A stretch of DNA of 64,000 nt from Carnobacterium sp. 17-4 (GCF_000195575.1 NC_015391.1:124001-188000); one strand, 5' to 3'. Shown: positions 17,168-25,145, counted from the first letter of the stretch. Numbers and translations are program-made. Notes: generated from the letters alone by a model not told the origin.

Positions 17168-17234
17168 TGTAAACTATTGGTTGCTAGATGTAAACCATAG
17201 GGTGCGTTACTTTCCAATTAAAATAAGAGATAAT
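17168..17234 (+). promoter_or_regulatory. Activator-type promoter module, copy 1
   Basis: TGTAAAC at 17168 and 17189 (21 bp apart), TGCGTTAC at 17203-17210, an 18-bp spacer and GATAAT at 17229-17234. No -35 consensus is present. Copies 2 and 3 keep exactly the same distances. The spacing of two repeats on one face of the helix is that of LytTR-type response regulators. Confidence 0.8.
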
Positions 17235-17262
17235 AAAAGTTATACATTAAGGAGGAAGAGTA

Positions 17263-17727
17263 ATGAAAAAGTATGATGAATATCAAAAGTTTATGAGATA
17301 CAAATATGGTTATTACTCCTTTAATAGTTTAATTGCCTTAATTGTATTTAATTATCTTATTGGGTTATTTTTTAATTTTCATTGGGCTACAACTAAAGAG
17401 CTAGAAATAATAATTATAATAATTATGATAGCATTATTTTTTATAAATGCATGTGTTTATAAAAATGCTTATTTTTATAAACATGATGACAAAAAGAGTT
17501 ATTCTTGGTTATTTTTTATTATAGGAGTAATTAGCTTATATACAAACTTTCAGACTTTTTTGATATCTCCTGAAAAAATAATTTTAAATGGAAAAGTAGG
17601 TAGTGGAGTTATTCCACTATTTTCAGGGCTTATATTTTTATCTATTTCAGTCACTTATTTCATAAGGAATAGAATAGATAAAAACAGGAAACAAAAAGCT
17701 ATTAATAAAATTCAAGCTAAGAACTAA
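17263..17727 (+). CDS. Four-span membrane protein of unknown function, 154 aa
   Basis: A 154-aa protein preceded by AAGGAGGAAGAGTA and starting 28 bp after the -10 of promoter copy 1. Four hydrophobic segments at about 19-37, 46-66, 79-97 and 113-133 and a basic tail (RNRIDKNRKQKAINKIQAKN) point to an integral membrane protein with its tail inside. Isoleucine is extremely frequent (a run of six). I recognise no family. It is the first gene of a four-gene set of small membrane proteins, which recalls bacteriocin-immunity clusters, but no bacteriocin gene is seen. Confidence 0.72.
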   Translation: MKKYDEYQKFMRYKYGYYSFNSLIALIVFNYLIGLFFNFHWATTKELEIIIIIIMIALFFINACVYKNAYFYKHDDKKSYSWLFFIIGVISLYTNFQTFLISPEKIILNGKVGSGVIPLFSGLIFLSISVTYFIRNRIDKNRKQKAINKIQAKN

Positions 17728-17765
17728 AATTTCTGGAGAATTATTAATAGAGAGGGAGGTTTCCA

Positions 17766-17981
17766 GTGGAATTTATACAAAGATCAATAGAATTTAAGTG
17801 GCCTATATTGTTATTTGAAATTATTTTTTTAATTGGAGGAATACTTCTTATAACTAGTGGAATTAAAATACGAAAACAAAGCAGAATAACAGCTTTAGTT
17901 AGCGTCATTATAGGAATCGCACTTACAATAACGTTCTTGTATGTTTTACTTATAACATTCGTATTCGGATATAATTCCTGA
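17766..17981 (+). CDS. Two-span membrane protein, 71 aa
   Basis: A 71-aa protein starting with GTG, with GAGGGAGG eight bases upstream. There are two hydrophobic segments (about 11-32 and 42-66) linked by a basic loop (IKIRKQSR). The gene lies 38 bp after the previous one in the same orientation, so it is likely co-transcribed from promoter copy 1. No known family. Confidence 0.62.
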   Translation: MEFIQRSIEFKWPILLFEIIFLIGGILLITSGIKIRKQSRITALVSVIIGIALTITFLYVLLITFVFGYNS

Positions 17982-18025
17982 CAGTTAAAATGTAAATGGC
18001 TTATTTGTTTTATAGAGGTGCTAAG

Positions 18026-18118
18026 ATGAAAAAATATCAAAAAATTATGATAGTCTTATTAATAATAGTTGGTATACTTATGTTTACGCCTGTAATTTTA
18101 TACTTAGTTTATAGTTAA
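18026..18118 (+). CDS. 30-aa single-span membrane peptide
   Basis: A very short gene: GAGGTGCTAAG precedes ATG, and the product is 30 aa with a basic start (MKKYQK) and one hydrophobic helix of about 22 residues (IMIVLLIIVGILMFTPVILYLV). It lies 44 bp after the 71-aa gene and 36 bp before the next in the same direction. A membrane peptide of the operon is the simplest reading; a leader or signalling role is possible. Confidence 0.5.
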   Translation: MKKYQKIMIVLLIIVGILMFTPVILYLVYS

Positions 18119-18154
18119 GTTGATAAAAGTTAATAAGAAAGGACTAAAAGAATA

Positions 18155-18430
18155 GTGAAATTTAATTTAAATAAAATTATAGTTTCATGCTTAATCCTAT
18201 CTATATTAACTATAATTATTGGTTATTTTTTATGGGCAATACTTATTCCTATTCAAGATTTTAATCTTATAGATAGCAAAGAACTATTAAGAACGCAAAA
18301 AGAGCTAGCATTGAATTATACATTAGGTAAAAATTTACTACATATTGGTTTCGTTGGTTTTATTTCGTCATTAATTTTTCTAGTATTAAACCAAATTAAG
18401 ACAATAAAAAATAAATTTATTAAACATTAG
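18155..18430 (+). CDS. Two-span membrane protein, 91 aa
   Basis: A 91-aa protein starting with GTG; GAAAGGA lies 11 to 12 bases upstream, so the ribosome site is less ideal. Two hydrophobic segments (about 7-30 and 64-83) flank an outside loop containing IQDFNLIDSKELLRTQKELALNYTLGK. It is the last gene of the small-membrane-protein operon. The layout resembles small DUF membrane proteins, but I cannot name a family. Confidence 0.55.
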   Translation: MKFNLNKIIVSCLILSILTIIIGYFLWAILIPIQDFNLIDSKELLRTQKELALNYTLGKNLLHIGFVGFISSLIFLVLNQIKTIKNKFIKH

Positions 18431-18509
18431 CTGTACTTAAAAAGAGGCTACAACTTTTGTTTTCTAAATTTCTTTTTAATTACAGTGACTAGTAGATTGC
18501 CATTTATGG

Positions 18510-19091
18510 CTATTTTATAAAGACAGTTGACTGGAAATCTTCAATAATCTCTGCAACTAAAATTTCTCCACCAATCAGTACTTCAGTAAGATGATTTTCA
18601 GTAGGAGAACTCCAATATTCTTTTGCTTGATCGATTTTTTCTAAAAAAGAAGAGTTTTCTAAGGATGGAAGTAAAGCAGCATTTCCTTTGAAAATTGGTC
18701 CGGTAGTTTCGAGTTTGACAATTTGAATAATATTTCTGTTATAGGATTCAAACAATTCTTTCCATTCAAGTATGCCCTCTAGACTATCAGACCCATATAA
18801 GCATTCGAATCTTGAGGGAAGCATGGGAAAGTATTCTAATCTAGTCATTTCTGTAATTACTTCTCTAATCGCTCTAGCAGTATGAGATAAAGAATCTTTT
18901 AAAAATGATAGTTCTTCATTCTCAATTGTTGAATCTAAATGATGTATTATCTGGTCCAAAGACTCATTTGATTTACTTTTAAAATTATTGTCTAAGAAGA
19001 AGTAATATAATCTATTTTTATGTGTTTTATCAAAACTAATTTTTTGACTAACATACATTGGTTTTCTTGTGACTAGATGGTAGTATTGCAA
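18510..19091 (-). CDS. DUF2441-like protein, 193 aa
   Basis: A 193-aa soluble protein. The start is TTG, supported by AAGGAGG nine bases upstream. The opening YYHLVTRKPMYVSQKISFDKTHKNRLYYFFLD resembles the DUF2441 family, which shares the look of ADP-ribosyltransferase-fold substrate pockets, and RFECLYGSDSLEGILEWKELFE matches the 'sRfeclY.s.sleda..W' block known from that family. Biochemical function is unknown. It lies 82 bp downstream of the M23 peptidase gene on the same strand and could be co-transcribed. Confidence 0.6.
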   Translation of the reverse strand: MQYYHLVTRKPMYVSQKISFDKTHKNRLYYFFLDNNFKSKSNESLDQIIHHLDSTIENEELSFLKDSLSHTARAIREVITEMTRLEYFPMLPSRFECLYGSDSLEGILEWKELFESYNRNIIQIVKLETTGPIFKGNAALLPSLENSSFLEKIDQAKEYWSSPTENHLTEVLIGGEILVAEIIEDFQSTVFIK

Positions 19092-19173
19092 ATTCTGATG
19101 CCTCCTTATTTTTAAAACTAATTAAAATCAAAACTTCTACTTATGATAGTTTCTAAATCATGATTTTAAATAA

Positions 19174-19863
19174 TTATTCTTTCATGAAACGTACAAGATC
19201 TTTTGCAGCCGGAATTTCATTGGTTCTCGTTTCCCAGATTGAACCATTATATTTTTCATATTGTTCAAATATGAAGGGAATACCCTTCGCAATTTCAATA
19301 TTAGCAGAATCCATTAAATGAAAGTGCAGGTGAGGTTCTGTGGAATTTCCTGAATGTCCGATTTTTCCTATTAACTGTCCTTTTTGAATGTTTTCTCCAA
19401 CCTTGACTGTTATAGAATCTTTTTGAAGATGGCAGAACACTGCATAGATGGTTTCTTCTTTTTTTAAAATGACATAATTTCCTCCAACTGATTCAAAACC
19501 ATCTCGCTCAGGATTGAAGAAGAGGGAATTGCGAATGGCTAAAGTCTGGTCATGAAACCAAGAAGCTTTTTCTCTTTCTAAAATATTATGCTCAACAGCT
19601 ACAACTTCTCCTGAAAAAGTTGCATAGATAGGTTTTCCAAAGCAATAATAGCTTTCTAAAGGAATTCCTTTAAAAAAATAGTCTGCATTTTTTTTGTCAT
19701 GTGTAGGGTGAGTGGGCTTTTCTGAGTCTACTTGTAGAAAATCAAAAGCATAGCGCAAACCAAAACGATTCGTTCCATGACTAGGAACGTGGTCTACTGG
19801 ACTCACTTCAGTAAACCACTCTCCACGTAAAGGAAATTCAATAATAGGTTTTTCTGTGTCCAT
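19174..19863 (-). CDS. M23-family (LytM-like) peptidase domain protein
   Basis: A 229-aa protein with a LytM fold: FGKPIYATFSGEVVAV, GGNYVILKKEETIYAVFCHLQKDSITVKVGENIQKGQLIGKIGHSGNSTEPHLHFHL. The HxH zinc motif (His178, His180) and the catalytic-type His145 are present. The usual first ligand pair H-x3-D is replaced by LRYAFD, so only His29 or Asp41 could complete the site. No signal peptide is seen, which is odd for a cell-wall hydrolase. The ribosome site is AAGGAG. The protein may be intracellular or act on a non-peptidoglycan substrate. Confidence 0.8.
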   Translation of the reverse strand: MDTEKPIIEFPLRGEWFTEVSPVDHVPSHGTNRFGLRYAFDFLQVDSEKPTHPTHDKKNADYFFKGIPLESYYCFGKPIYATFSGEVVAVEHNILEREKASWFHDQTLAIRNSLFFNPERDGFESVGGNYVILKKEETIYAVFCHLQKDSITVKVGENIQKGQLIGKIGHSGNSTEPHLHFHLMDSANIEIAKGIPFIFEQYEKYNGSIWETRTNEIPAAKDLVRFMKE

Positions 19864-20016
19864 TATTTCTCCTTCTTTCTAAACTAATGTTTTTAAATTA
19901 ATATCTTGATAAGAACACATGAAATTATGTGTTTTTAATTCTTTATAAACCTATTACTAGAGTAAGTCCAAATGTTTGATATTATGGAAAGATGACCTCT
20001 GGAATTGAGATGAAAG

Positions 20017-20775
20017 TTATTTGTTTGAATTGAAAATATTGATTATTTTAAACAAAATACTCATAAGTAAATACGGACTCAATAATAAAAATAAATAACT
20101 GATAACCATTACTTGTGGGCTATTACTATTAGGAGGCATAATTTGCGTATTTCTTAAGCCAGTTAATAGTCCTCCTGTATTGAATTGAATTTCAATAAAA
20201 AGCATCACTGTGATCATTTCTAGATAAATAAACTTCATAATGTTTTCTAAAAAGGTTAGTAAATTTGGAATAACATAGGAAAAGAATAGTTTATGTTTAG
20301 GATACCCTAATGATTTTGCGAAGACAAAATAATTGGATTGATAAACATCTTTGATATACGGAGTCATGAATTTAATCAGAAAAATAATTGGAAAAATACT
20401 CAATATAACTAATGGAACAGTTATCGCTGGTTCTCTGGGCGTACCAACTGTTTTAAACAGATAGATGGAAGTTTCTTTATAAATAACGACACTAAACCAA
20501 TGGACAAAGAATACAATGCCAAGCACAGGTAAACTCTCGATATCTTCTAAATACCTTATCAATCTCGTTACTGTTTTGTTCTTCAGTTTTGGGAAATAGT
20601 AACTGTACACAAGTAGTGAAAATAATGTTATAGCTAAACTAGCACTGATTAATTTTAATGTATAATCACCGTTAGTTTGTTGATAAATAACGAATAATTC
20701 AGATAAGTAACGATATGTAAAAATTTGTACAATGGATTCTTTAACCATTTCCAATAATAAGTCTGGATTTCTCAT
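20017..20775 (-). CDS. Opp/Dpp-type ABC permease, OppB-like (reading frame extends upstream)
   Basis: A 252-aa product from the first ATG, with five or so hydrophobic spans and the EAA loop SNYFVFAKSLGYPKHKLFFSYVIPNLL expected in peptide ABC permeases. The open frame continues upstream to 20877 and adds a full N-terminal membrane helix (SISLITLPAGIILLVCLSYSL) typical of OppB. That extension has no ATG, GTG or TTG, but GGGAGGG lies 7 bases before an ATC at 20877, so an unusual start codon is possible. No ATPase or binding-protein gene is nearby. It overlaps or follows the OppC-like gene directly. Confidence 0.7.
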   Translation of the reverse strand: MRNPDLLLEMVKESIVQIFTYRYLSELFVIYQQTNGDYTLKLISASLAITLFSLLVYSYYFPKLKNKTVTRLIRYLEDIESLPVLGIVFFVHWFSVVIYKETSIYLFKTVGTPREPAITVPLVILSIFPIIFLIKFMTPYIKDVYQSNYFVFAKSLGYPKHKLFFSYVIPNLLTFLENIMKFIYLEMITVMLFIEIQFNTGGLLTGLRNTQIMPPNSNSPQVMVISYLFLLLSPYLLMSILFKIINIFNSNK

Positions 20776-20863
20776 GCTTAAAGGTAATGAATAACTTAAA
20801 CAAACAAGTAGAATGATACCAGCCGGCAGGGTAATAAGCGAAATGGATTGCTTTATAATTTGT

Positions 20864-21805
20864 TTAAATGGATTGATTTTGCATCCCTCCCGTTAAAGAT
20901 CGCTTGATTCCATTGAGCAAGAGAATAAAGCCGCCGTAAAAAGCTAACGGAACGAGCACCGTCCATGGAGTGCTGGCTAGTCGATTAATATTTTGCCCAA
21001 TCAACCCACTCCATTCGTTAGATATGGTTACGGTATATCTGGTACTGGCATCTAACTGGGTTACTAGTGAGCCTCCTAGATATAATTGGAAATATGCTAA
21101 GTAAATAAAGAGAGATAAATTTTGCGTTAGGATTTTGAAAAATAAATTTAATGTGAGTTCTGTTAATTGTGGTTTAAAAGAATACCTAAACATTCTAAAC
21201 TTAGTACTCCCTAATGTCTGGCTAGCAAGGGCAAAATCTTGCTTGAAAAGCACGCTTAATTCAGAATGATAAAGTTTCACTAAATTAGGCAGCCCTACAA
21301 GAAATAAAACAAACAATTGGATTATCACGAATTTCAAATTAGCCGATGGTTGAACATTATCGGTATTAAAGAGTAATGCGTTAGAGTAAGGTCCTATTAA
21401 TAGTAGTAATAAAAAAGGCTTAGGAATTAATGTGAAAAGCTTGTCAAAATAAGAAAAGATAGGCAGCAAAAATTTTGATCCTAATTTATGAAGAGTCAGC
21501 ATATTTATAACTAAACTACTTAATATTTGAGCGATACTTAATAATAAACCAATAAAAAAAGTGTATTTAAATCCTTGAATGATTTTAGCAAAGATAGTAA
21601 ATCCTATGATATCTGTACCAAATGGCAGAACTTCAAGAGGGGTGAAAGGTGGATAGTTTACTTCTCCATTTACCATAATTTTTTCTACTCGAATAGTTAA
21701 GAGATTTGATAATAAGGGCTCATATAAACAACTAAGCAGTAAAAAAAATAACACGATTGAACACAATATCCACAACGTCATATTCTTAATTTTTAATGTT
21801 CTCAT
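20864..21805 (-). CDS. Opp/Dpp-type ABC permease, OppC-like
   Basis: A 313-aa membrane protein. LPFGTDIIGFTIFAKIIQGFKYTFFIGLLLSIAQI is the OppC landmark (HPFGTDxxGRDxxxR), with the charged residues partly lost, and FALASQTLGSTKFRMFRYSFKPQLTEL is the EAA loop that would contact an ATPase. About six spans. ATG 21805 is preferred because GGAGG overlaps the in-frame ATG at 21823. It is the middle gene of a three-gene set with the OppB-like gene and a four-span protein. Substrate and ATPase partner are not evident. Confidence 0.75.
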   Translation of the reverse strand: MRTLKIKNMTLWILCSIVLFFLLLSCLYEPLLSNLLTIRVEKIMVNGEVNYPPFTPLEVLPFGTDIIGFTIFAKIIQGFKYTFFIGLLLSIAQILSSLVINMLTLHKLGSKFLLPIFSYFDKLFTLIPKPFLLLLLIGPYSNALLFNTDNVQPSANLKFVIIQLFVLFLVGLPNLVKLYHSELSVLFKQDFALASQTLGSTKFRMFRYSFKPQLTELTLNLFFKILTQNLSLFIYLAYFQLYLGGSLVTQLDASTRYTVTISNEWSGLIGQNINRLASTPWTVLVPLAFYGGFILLLNGIKRSLTGGMQNQSI

Positions 21806-21832
21806 TAAAAAAATGGCCTCCATTTTTATTTT

Positions 21833-22255
21833 TTAGTTTATTAATGACGTTTTGCTTTTTTTATTATAAATAATAGCGAATAGTAGAGTACCTCCATAGT
21901 AGCCTGCATACCAAGGAAGATCGTTCATTATATATATCGGTGCTACTGTAGTAGGTAGAGGTAACATATTTGAAAATAAAGGCAAAATAGAAAGAGCCAA
22001 ATAGACTATAAAGCAGACGGTAAGTATATTATAAAAGCTCTTAAATTTTGGAAAATGCAAGGAATATGAAGATAGGAAAATCAAAATAATCGCAAGAACT
22101 AGAGGGAAAAGTATATGTACTATGCGAATAGAACTAGTTATAGCAAGTGGATCTTCTAAGAAAAGGTTCTCAATTGACACTAGATAAACATTGTAAAAAT
22201 AAATAAACAAAGCTGGCACAATGATAAATGCTAAATAAAACAGGTTTTTCTTCAT
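21833..22255 (-). CDS. Four-span membrane protein, 140 aa
   Basis: A 140-aa protein with TTAGGAGGATTGTT before ATG. Four hydrophobic segments (about 6-26, 45-63, 74-95, 113-130). It is the first gene of the operon with the OppC- and OppB-like permeases (27 bp before the former), so it probably works with them. I recognise no family. An N-terminal basic pair (MKKN) fits membrane insertion with the N-terminus inside. Confidence 0.65.
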   Translation of the reverse strand: MKKNLFYLAFIIVPALFIYFYNVYLVSIENLFLEDPLAITSSIRIVHILFPLVLAIILIFLSSYSLHFPKFKSFYNILTVCFIVYLALSILPLFSNMLPLPTTVAPIYIMNDLPWYAGYYGGTLLFAIIYNKKSKTSLIN

Positions 22256-22310
22256 AACAATCCTCCTAATTGTTCAATAGATAACAACTTTTATTTTTAA
22301 TCTTTTTCTC

Positions 22311-22339
22311 ATTATATAGTGCAGGAAAAAATAGTAAAG
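22311..22339 (-). promoter_or_regulatory. Promoter of the orphan permease operon
   Basis: CTTTAC (22339-22334), a 17-bp spacer and TATAAT (22316-22311) on the minus strand, about 55 bases before the first start codon. The rest of the 22256-22558 gap holds only a terminator at 22471-22506. Confidence 0.55.
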
Positions 22340-22470
22340 TTTTTTATTTGATCAACTATTTTATTTATAAAGTGTCAATATAACAAAACAAGTTATTTGT
22401 AGTATGATCTTTAAGATTATTCTTTGTTAAGTAACAAGATGCTAGATGAAAGTATGTTTCTCGAATGCAA

Positions 22471-22506
22471 AAAGCAGCAAATCAATATTTAGATTTGCTG
22501 CTTTTA
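22471..22506 (-). terminator. Terminator of the XRE regulator gene
   Basis: AAAGCAGCAAATC pairs with GATTTGCTGCTTT. On the minus strand the stem is followed by TTTTTGC. A near-identical hairpin is at 29164-29202. Confidence 0.75.
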
Positions 22507-22558
22507 TGTATTAATATTTCTACTCGTTTTGAAAGTAGAAAACTGTATTTTAAATTTT

Positions 22559-22849
22559 TTAAATCAGACCAGTTAAAAAAGCCAATAATTCATATTGTTT
22601 TTCTTCCGGCAATTGCTTGATTTGAGAAATAAGTTTTTGTTCCACAGGACTTATTTCTGAATTAAAAAATTCAGAAATAGTTACGCCTAAAACATCACAA
22701 ATATGTGCGAGTGTTTTTAGGGACAGTTTTGTTGAATTGTTTTCGATTGCTGAAATAAAAGGAGGAGAAACGTTAATACGTTCTGATAATTCCTTTGCTG
22801 TCATATTATTTAATTTTCTTAGCTCCTGAATTCTGTTGCCGATTTCCAT
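22559..22849 (-). CDS. XRE-family (Cro/CI-type) transcriptional regulator, 96 aa
   Basis: A 96-aa protein: IGNRIQELRKLNNMTAKELSERINVSPPFISAIENNSTKLSLKTLAHICDVLGVTISEFF is a complete HTH_3 domain (residues about 3-62). The short tail (SPVEQKLISQIKQLPEEKQYELLAFLTGLI) is typical of single-domain regulators of this kind, probably for dimerisation. The ribosome site is AAGGATGATAGG. It is divergent from the SulP transporter gene and may regulate it or itself; its target is not known. Confidence 0.88.
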   Translation of the reverse strand: MEIGNRIQELRKLNNMTAKELSERINVSPPFISAIENNSTKLSLKTLAHICDVLGVTISEFFNSEISPVEQKLISQIKQLPEEKQYELLAFLTGLI

Positions 22850-23042
22850 CCTATCATCCTTAAATATAAATTTTCGCTTCTGCTTAATTATCTTAACATA
22901 TTTTATTTATCTTTATAATGTTAAAATTGCTTTTAGGTTATTTAATGAATTCTGAACTAAATTTTTATTGGTTTTTGTTTACTCATGTGTTAATATATTT
23001 TATTGTGAGCTGTTTTGTTTAAGTTTGAGAAGGAAGGTATTT

Positions 23043-24476
23043 ATGCGAAAATATAAAAATGAATGGTTTGGTAACATAAAAGGAGATGTTTTAGCTGGAA
23101 TTGTTGTTTGCTTAGCTTTATTTCCTGAAGTAATTGGTTTTATGTTAGTTGCTGGTGTGGAACCCATCGTGGGTGTCTATGCAACATTTTTTATCACAGC
23201 AACGGCCGCTTTTTTTGGAGGTCGGACTGGATTAATTTCAGCAGCTGCAGGCTCAGTTGCATTAGTACTTGCTCATTTAGTTGCTGAATATGGGGTAGAA
23301 TATCTTTTTGCTGCAACAGTTTTAGCCGGAATTATACAAGTTATACTAGGTTTATTTAAAGTAGGAAAATTAATGCGTTACATACCAAAACCTGTTATGT
23401 TGGGATTTGTAAATGGTTTAGGGATTATGATGTTCTTATCTCAATTGGATCATTTCAAGGGGAACTCGATTTTACTCGTACTTGGGATTGTTGGAATTGC
23501 CATTATATTTTTAGCTCCTAAGTTAACAAAAAAAATTCCTGCACCGATTATTTCAATTGTAGTCGTTACCGCTCTCGTTTTAGGATTAGATTTAAATGCA
23601 CAACTGTTAGGTGATTTAGGGACTATTTCAAGTGATCTACCTAAATTTGGTATTCCAAGTGTGCCTATGAATGTAGAAACATTGAAAATTATTTTACCTA
23701 CTGCGCTTTCTGTGGCTATCGTTGGGTTAGTAGAATCACTATTGACAGCACAATTAGTAGATGATCTGACAAATGAACCAAGTGATAAAAATCGTGAATC
23801 AATGAGTCAAGGACTCGGAAATGTATTATCTGGTTTCTTTGGCGGAATTGCTGGTTGTGGTATGATTGGACAAACTATTATTAATCTTAATTATGGTGGA
23901 ATTGGTCGTTTAGCAACGTTCTTGTCTGGTTTCTTCATGTTAATGTCGGTAGTATTATTTAATAAAGTGGTTATTCAAATTCCTATCGTTGCTCTGGCAG
24001 CAGTAATGGTTGTTGTAGCCTATGAAACCATTGACTGGAGATCGGTTAAACGATTAAATATCATGCCTAAAAATGAAAGCTTTGTTATGCTCTTAACTGT
24101 GGGAATTGTATTAGTTACACATAATCTAGCCTATGGTGTTGTTGCCGGGACTCTAGTAAGTGCAATTTTTGCAGCCTTTAGCATGACCCATTTCCAAGTA
24201 GAAAAAGGAACAGATCATGATGAGTATCATTATAAGGCGCATGGACATCTTTACTTCGCATCAGCTGAAAAGTTTTTAGACTTTTTTGTACATGATTTTG
24301 ATCATGAAGGTGAGTTAGTTATCGACGTCAGTGCTATGACTTTATGGGATTCTACGGCTGTTGAAGCTATTGATAAATTGATCAGTAAAAATAAAGAATC
24401 TGGTTTAACTTTTATTAATGCGAATAAACAAAGCAAAGAGTTGTTTAAGAAGAACTCAATACACAAGATGAAATAA
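23043..24476 (+). CDS. SulP-family inorganic anion transporter with STAS domain
   Basis: A 477-aa membrane protein. The SulP core spans about residues 10-380: GDVLAGIVVCLALFPEVIGFMLVAGVEP, GSVALVLAHLV, KPVMLGFVNGLGI, GIAGCGMIGQTIINLNYGGIGRLAT. The STAS domain follows (about 395-475; GELVIDVSAMTLWDSTAVEAIDKL). Family members carry sulfate, bicarbonate or other anions; the N..YGG..R..T motif is common in the bicarbonate/sulfate group. ATG 23043 has GAGAAGGAAGG upstream; the longer frame from 22968 lacks a ribosome site. Monocistronic with a strong terminator. Confidence 0.93.
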   Translation: MRKYKNEWFGNIKGDVLAGIVVCLALFPEVIGFMLVAGVEPIVGVYATFFITATAAFFGGRTGLISAAAGSVALVLAHLVAEYGVEYLFAATVLAGIIQVILGLFKVGKLMRYIPKPVMLGFVNGLGIMMFLSQLDHFKGNSILLVLGIVGIAIIFLAPKLTKKIPAPIISIVVVTALVLGLDLNAQLLGDLGTISSDLPKFGIPSVPMNVETLKIILPTALSVAIVGLVESLLTAQLVDDLTNEPSDKNRESMSQGLGNVLSGFFGGIAGCGMIGQTIINLNYGGIGRLATFLSGFFMLMSVVLFNKVVIQIPIVALAAVMVVVAYETIDWRSVKRLNIMPKNESFVMLLTVGIVLVTHNLAYGVVAGTLVSAIFAAFSMTHFQVEKGTDHDEYHYKAHGHLYFASAEKFLDFFVHDFDHEGELVIDVSAMTLWDSTAVEAIDKLISKNKESGLTFINANKQSKELFKKNSIHKMK

Positions 24477-24508
24477 TAGAGAAAAGACGTAATTTTTATT
24501 TAATATTA

Positions 24509-24562
24509 GATATAGCCACTGCGTACATGATCATGTATGCAGTGGCTATATCTTTCTTTTTT
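24509..24562 (+). terminator. Terminator of the SulP gene
   Basis: A 20-bp arm, GATATAGCCACTGC then TACATGA, pairs with its complement up to 24552 and is followed by TTTCTTTTTT. Confidence 0.88.
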
Positions 24563-24601
24563 AAGTATATTTTAATCTTGAAATTTGTAAAATATCTTTT
24601 G

Positions 24602-24928
24602 CTATTCTGATGTTCTATCTTTATGTAAAATAATGCTAGTGACATTAAGCGTAATTGTTATAATAAGGAGTACCGCTGATATCCAGTTTGAAGTAGACGT
24701 TGTATCCATGAGTGCAGAAATATCTTGAATAGTAACTAAATAATTAGTGTAAGAAATTTGAAACCATAAGGCAGTTGCACAAGATCCCATACTCAATACA
24801 ATCATAGTTGAATGGCTATTTCCTCTTTTTTTACGACGTATAATATTAAAGATCGGGATAAACCAAGCAATTAAACCAAAAATTAGACTACCTAAAGTAA
24901 GCCAACCGTAATCAAATAAATTCAGCAT
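24602..24928 (-). CDS. Three-span membrane protein, 108 aa
   Basis: A 108-aa membrane protein with hydrophobic spans at about 8-28, 40-62 and 78-99. The loop between spans 1 and 2 is basic (NIIRRKKRGNSHST), so it faces the cytosol. AAAAGGAGATT precedes two ATG codons; the second, at 24928, gives the better spacing. I do not recognise a named family. The gene is alone between the SulP terminator and promoter copy 2. Confidence 0.65.
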   Translation of the reverse strand: MLNLFDYGWLTLGSLIFGLIAWFIPIFNIIRRKKRGNSHSTMIVLSMGSCATALWFQISYTNYLVTIQDISALMDTTSTSNWISAVLLIITITLNVTSIILHKDRTSE

Positions 24929-25004
24929 CATAATCTCCTTTTAAAACTATTATATTATTTATAGTATAGCTTATCCATAATATAATGCCTTGTTTTTTAT
25001 TGGA

Positions 25005-25071
25005 TGTAAACCATTGGTTGCTAATTGTAAACTAATGGATGCGTTACTTTTGGAGTAAAAACTGAGAGAAT
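25005..25071 (+). promoter_or_regulatory. Activator-type promoter module, copy 2
   Basis: TGTAAAC at 25005 and 25026 (21 bp apart), TGCGTTAC at 25040-25047, an 18-bp spacer and GAGAAT at 25066-25071, with the same geometry as copies 1 and 3. The base sequence of the spacer differs, so the conserved parts are the functional ones. The first gene downstream starts 75 bases later. Confidence 0.78.
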
Positions 25072-25145
25072 AAAGATAGGAACTTATTTAGAGATAAGAT
25101 GCTTATTTAATTTTTGAGGTACAAAAAGTTGAAAGGAAATTATTC

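Noticed and set aside
17019-17276. 85-codon plus-strand frame across the promoter module
   Set aside because: It runs antisense to the 57-aa gene and through promoter copy 1, with no ribosome site; the reverse frame is much more gene-like.
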